The position numbers and the translations under genes were made by a program. The notes beneath the pieces are model-generated. The model was not told the DNA's origin and searched no databases. It saw only the letters and a program-made list of their open reading frames with translations. This document shows, in pieces, positions 63,819 through 64,000 of a DNA stretch of 64,000 nt (its first letter is position 1; every line of letters begins with the position of its first letter). The DNA comes from Methylomonas montana (lineage in GTDB: Bacteria > Pseudomonadota > Gammaproteobacteria > Methylococcales > Methylomonadaceae), in the NCBI RefSeq assembly GCF_030490285.1, contig NZ_CP129884.1, positions 2,480,001 to 2,544,000 on the forward strand, in the 5' to 3' direction.

Positions 63819-64000
63819 TCGGAACGATCGCGGCCAACGAATTTCTACCCTTACCGTTCGGGGAAACTGTTTTAATTTCGTGAGCCCCCTGGACTTGGTT
63901 GCCTTATCAGAAACTTACGCGCAATCCTGGATATTCGCGCTGGGTTTCACGTTGATCAACCCAGCTTAGGGCCCTAAAACGTGCCCACCCTTGGTTTATC

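Noticed and set aside
63712-63969. 85-codon frame at the window end
   Set aside because: Overlaps DUF2442 in another frame and has no coding character.

Overview
The window reads as chromosomal DNA of a gammaproteobacterium. The gene families and arrangement (nadB divergent from rpoE-mucA-mucB-mucD, many hybrid histidine kinases, CopAB copper handling, a YaiO/GT2 polysaccharide locus) fit a Methylomonas-like type I methanotroph. No methane-oxidation gene is present, so the genus is only an inference. About 50 protein genes can be supported; no rRNA, tRNA or CRISPR array was seen.

Layout. 1-0.6 kb: tail of a SulP anion transporter. 1.0-6.5 kb: a compact plus-strand locus (receiver protein, YaiO-type TPR/outer-membrane barrel, HEAT-repeat membrane protein, processive GT2 synthase, GH18-like secreted protein) that looks like a synthase-dependent exopolysaccharide system, followed by a convergent membrane phosphatase/TPR gene. 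7.8-16 kb: small lipoproteins, copper resistance genes (copA, copB and a His-rich periplasmic protein), a metallo-beta-lactamase-fold lipoprotein and a 53-residue Cys/His micro-protein. 15.1-22.6 kb: a long minus-strand run, rpoE/algU-mucA-mucB-mucD-cysK, followed by a 4-TM coiled-coil protein, an SPFH-like coiled-coil protein and a DUF4136-like lipoprotein. nadB and a ThDP-dependent 2-keto acid decarboxylase follow on the plus strand.

26.4-41.4 kb: a 15-kb minus-strand signalling array. In transcription order it holds an HD-GYP response regulator, a PhnD-type binding lipoprotein, a hybrid kinase, a PocR-domain kinase, a DUF3365 (c-heme type) kinase, a small receiver protein, a REC-HK-REC protein, an NMT1-type binding lipoprotein and a second membrane hybrid kinase. 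The DUF3365 kinase is split by an IS110-family element. The 5' noncoding end of that element contains a recognisable bridge RNA: four short guide segments match, by eye, the left and right target flanks and the two element ends around CT cores.

41.6-50.3 kb: housekeeping genes (truA, an L,D-transpeptidase with a palindromic repeat inside its coding sequence, rlmD, cysM, ppk1, dnaQ) and a TIR-TM-ankyrin protein. 50.5-61.2 kb: a probable light/B12-responsive stress island. A CarH/LitR-type MerR regulator with the W-x9-EH motif is divergent from a sigma-70 factor, HflK, HflC and FtsH homologues (ending at a clear terminator), then an SDR39U1-type epimerase, a small membrane protein, photolyase, lipocalin and YbgA-like DUF523/DUF1722. 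61.2-63.8 kb: a small lipoprotein, a GspE/PilB ATPase and a DUF4160-DUF2442 gene pair.

Functional assignments rest on motifs read by eye; no database search was run.
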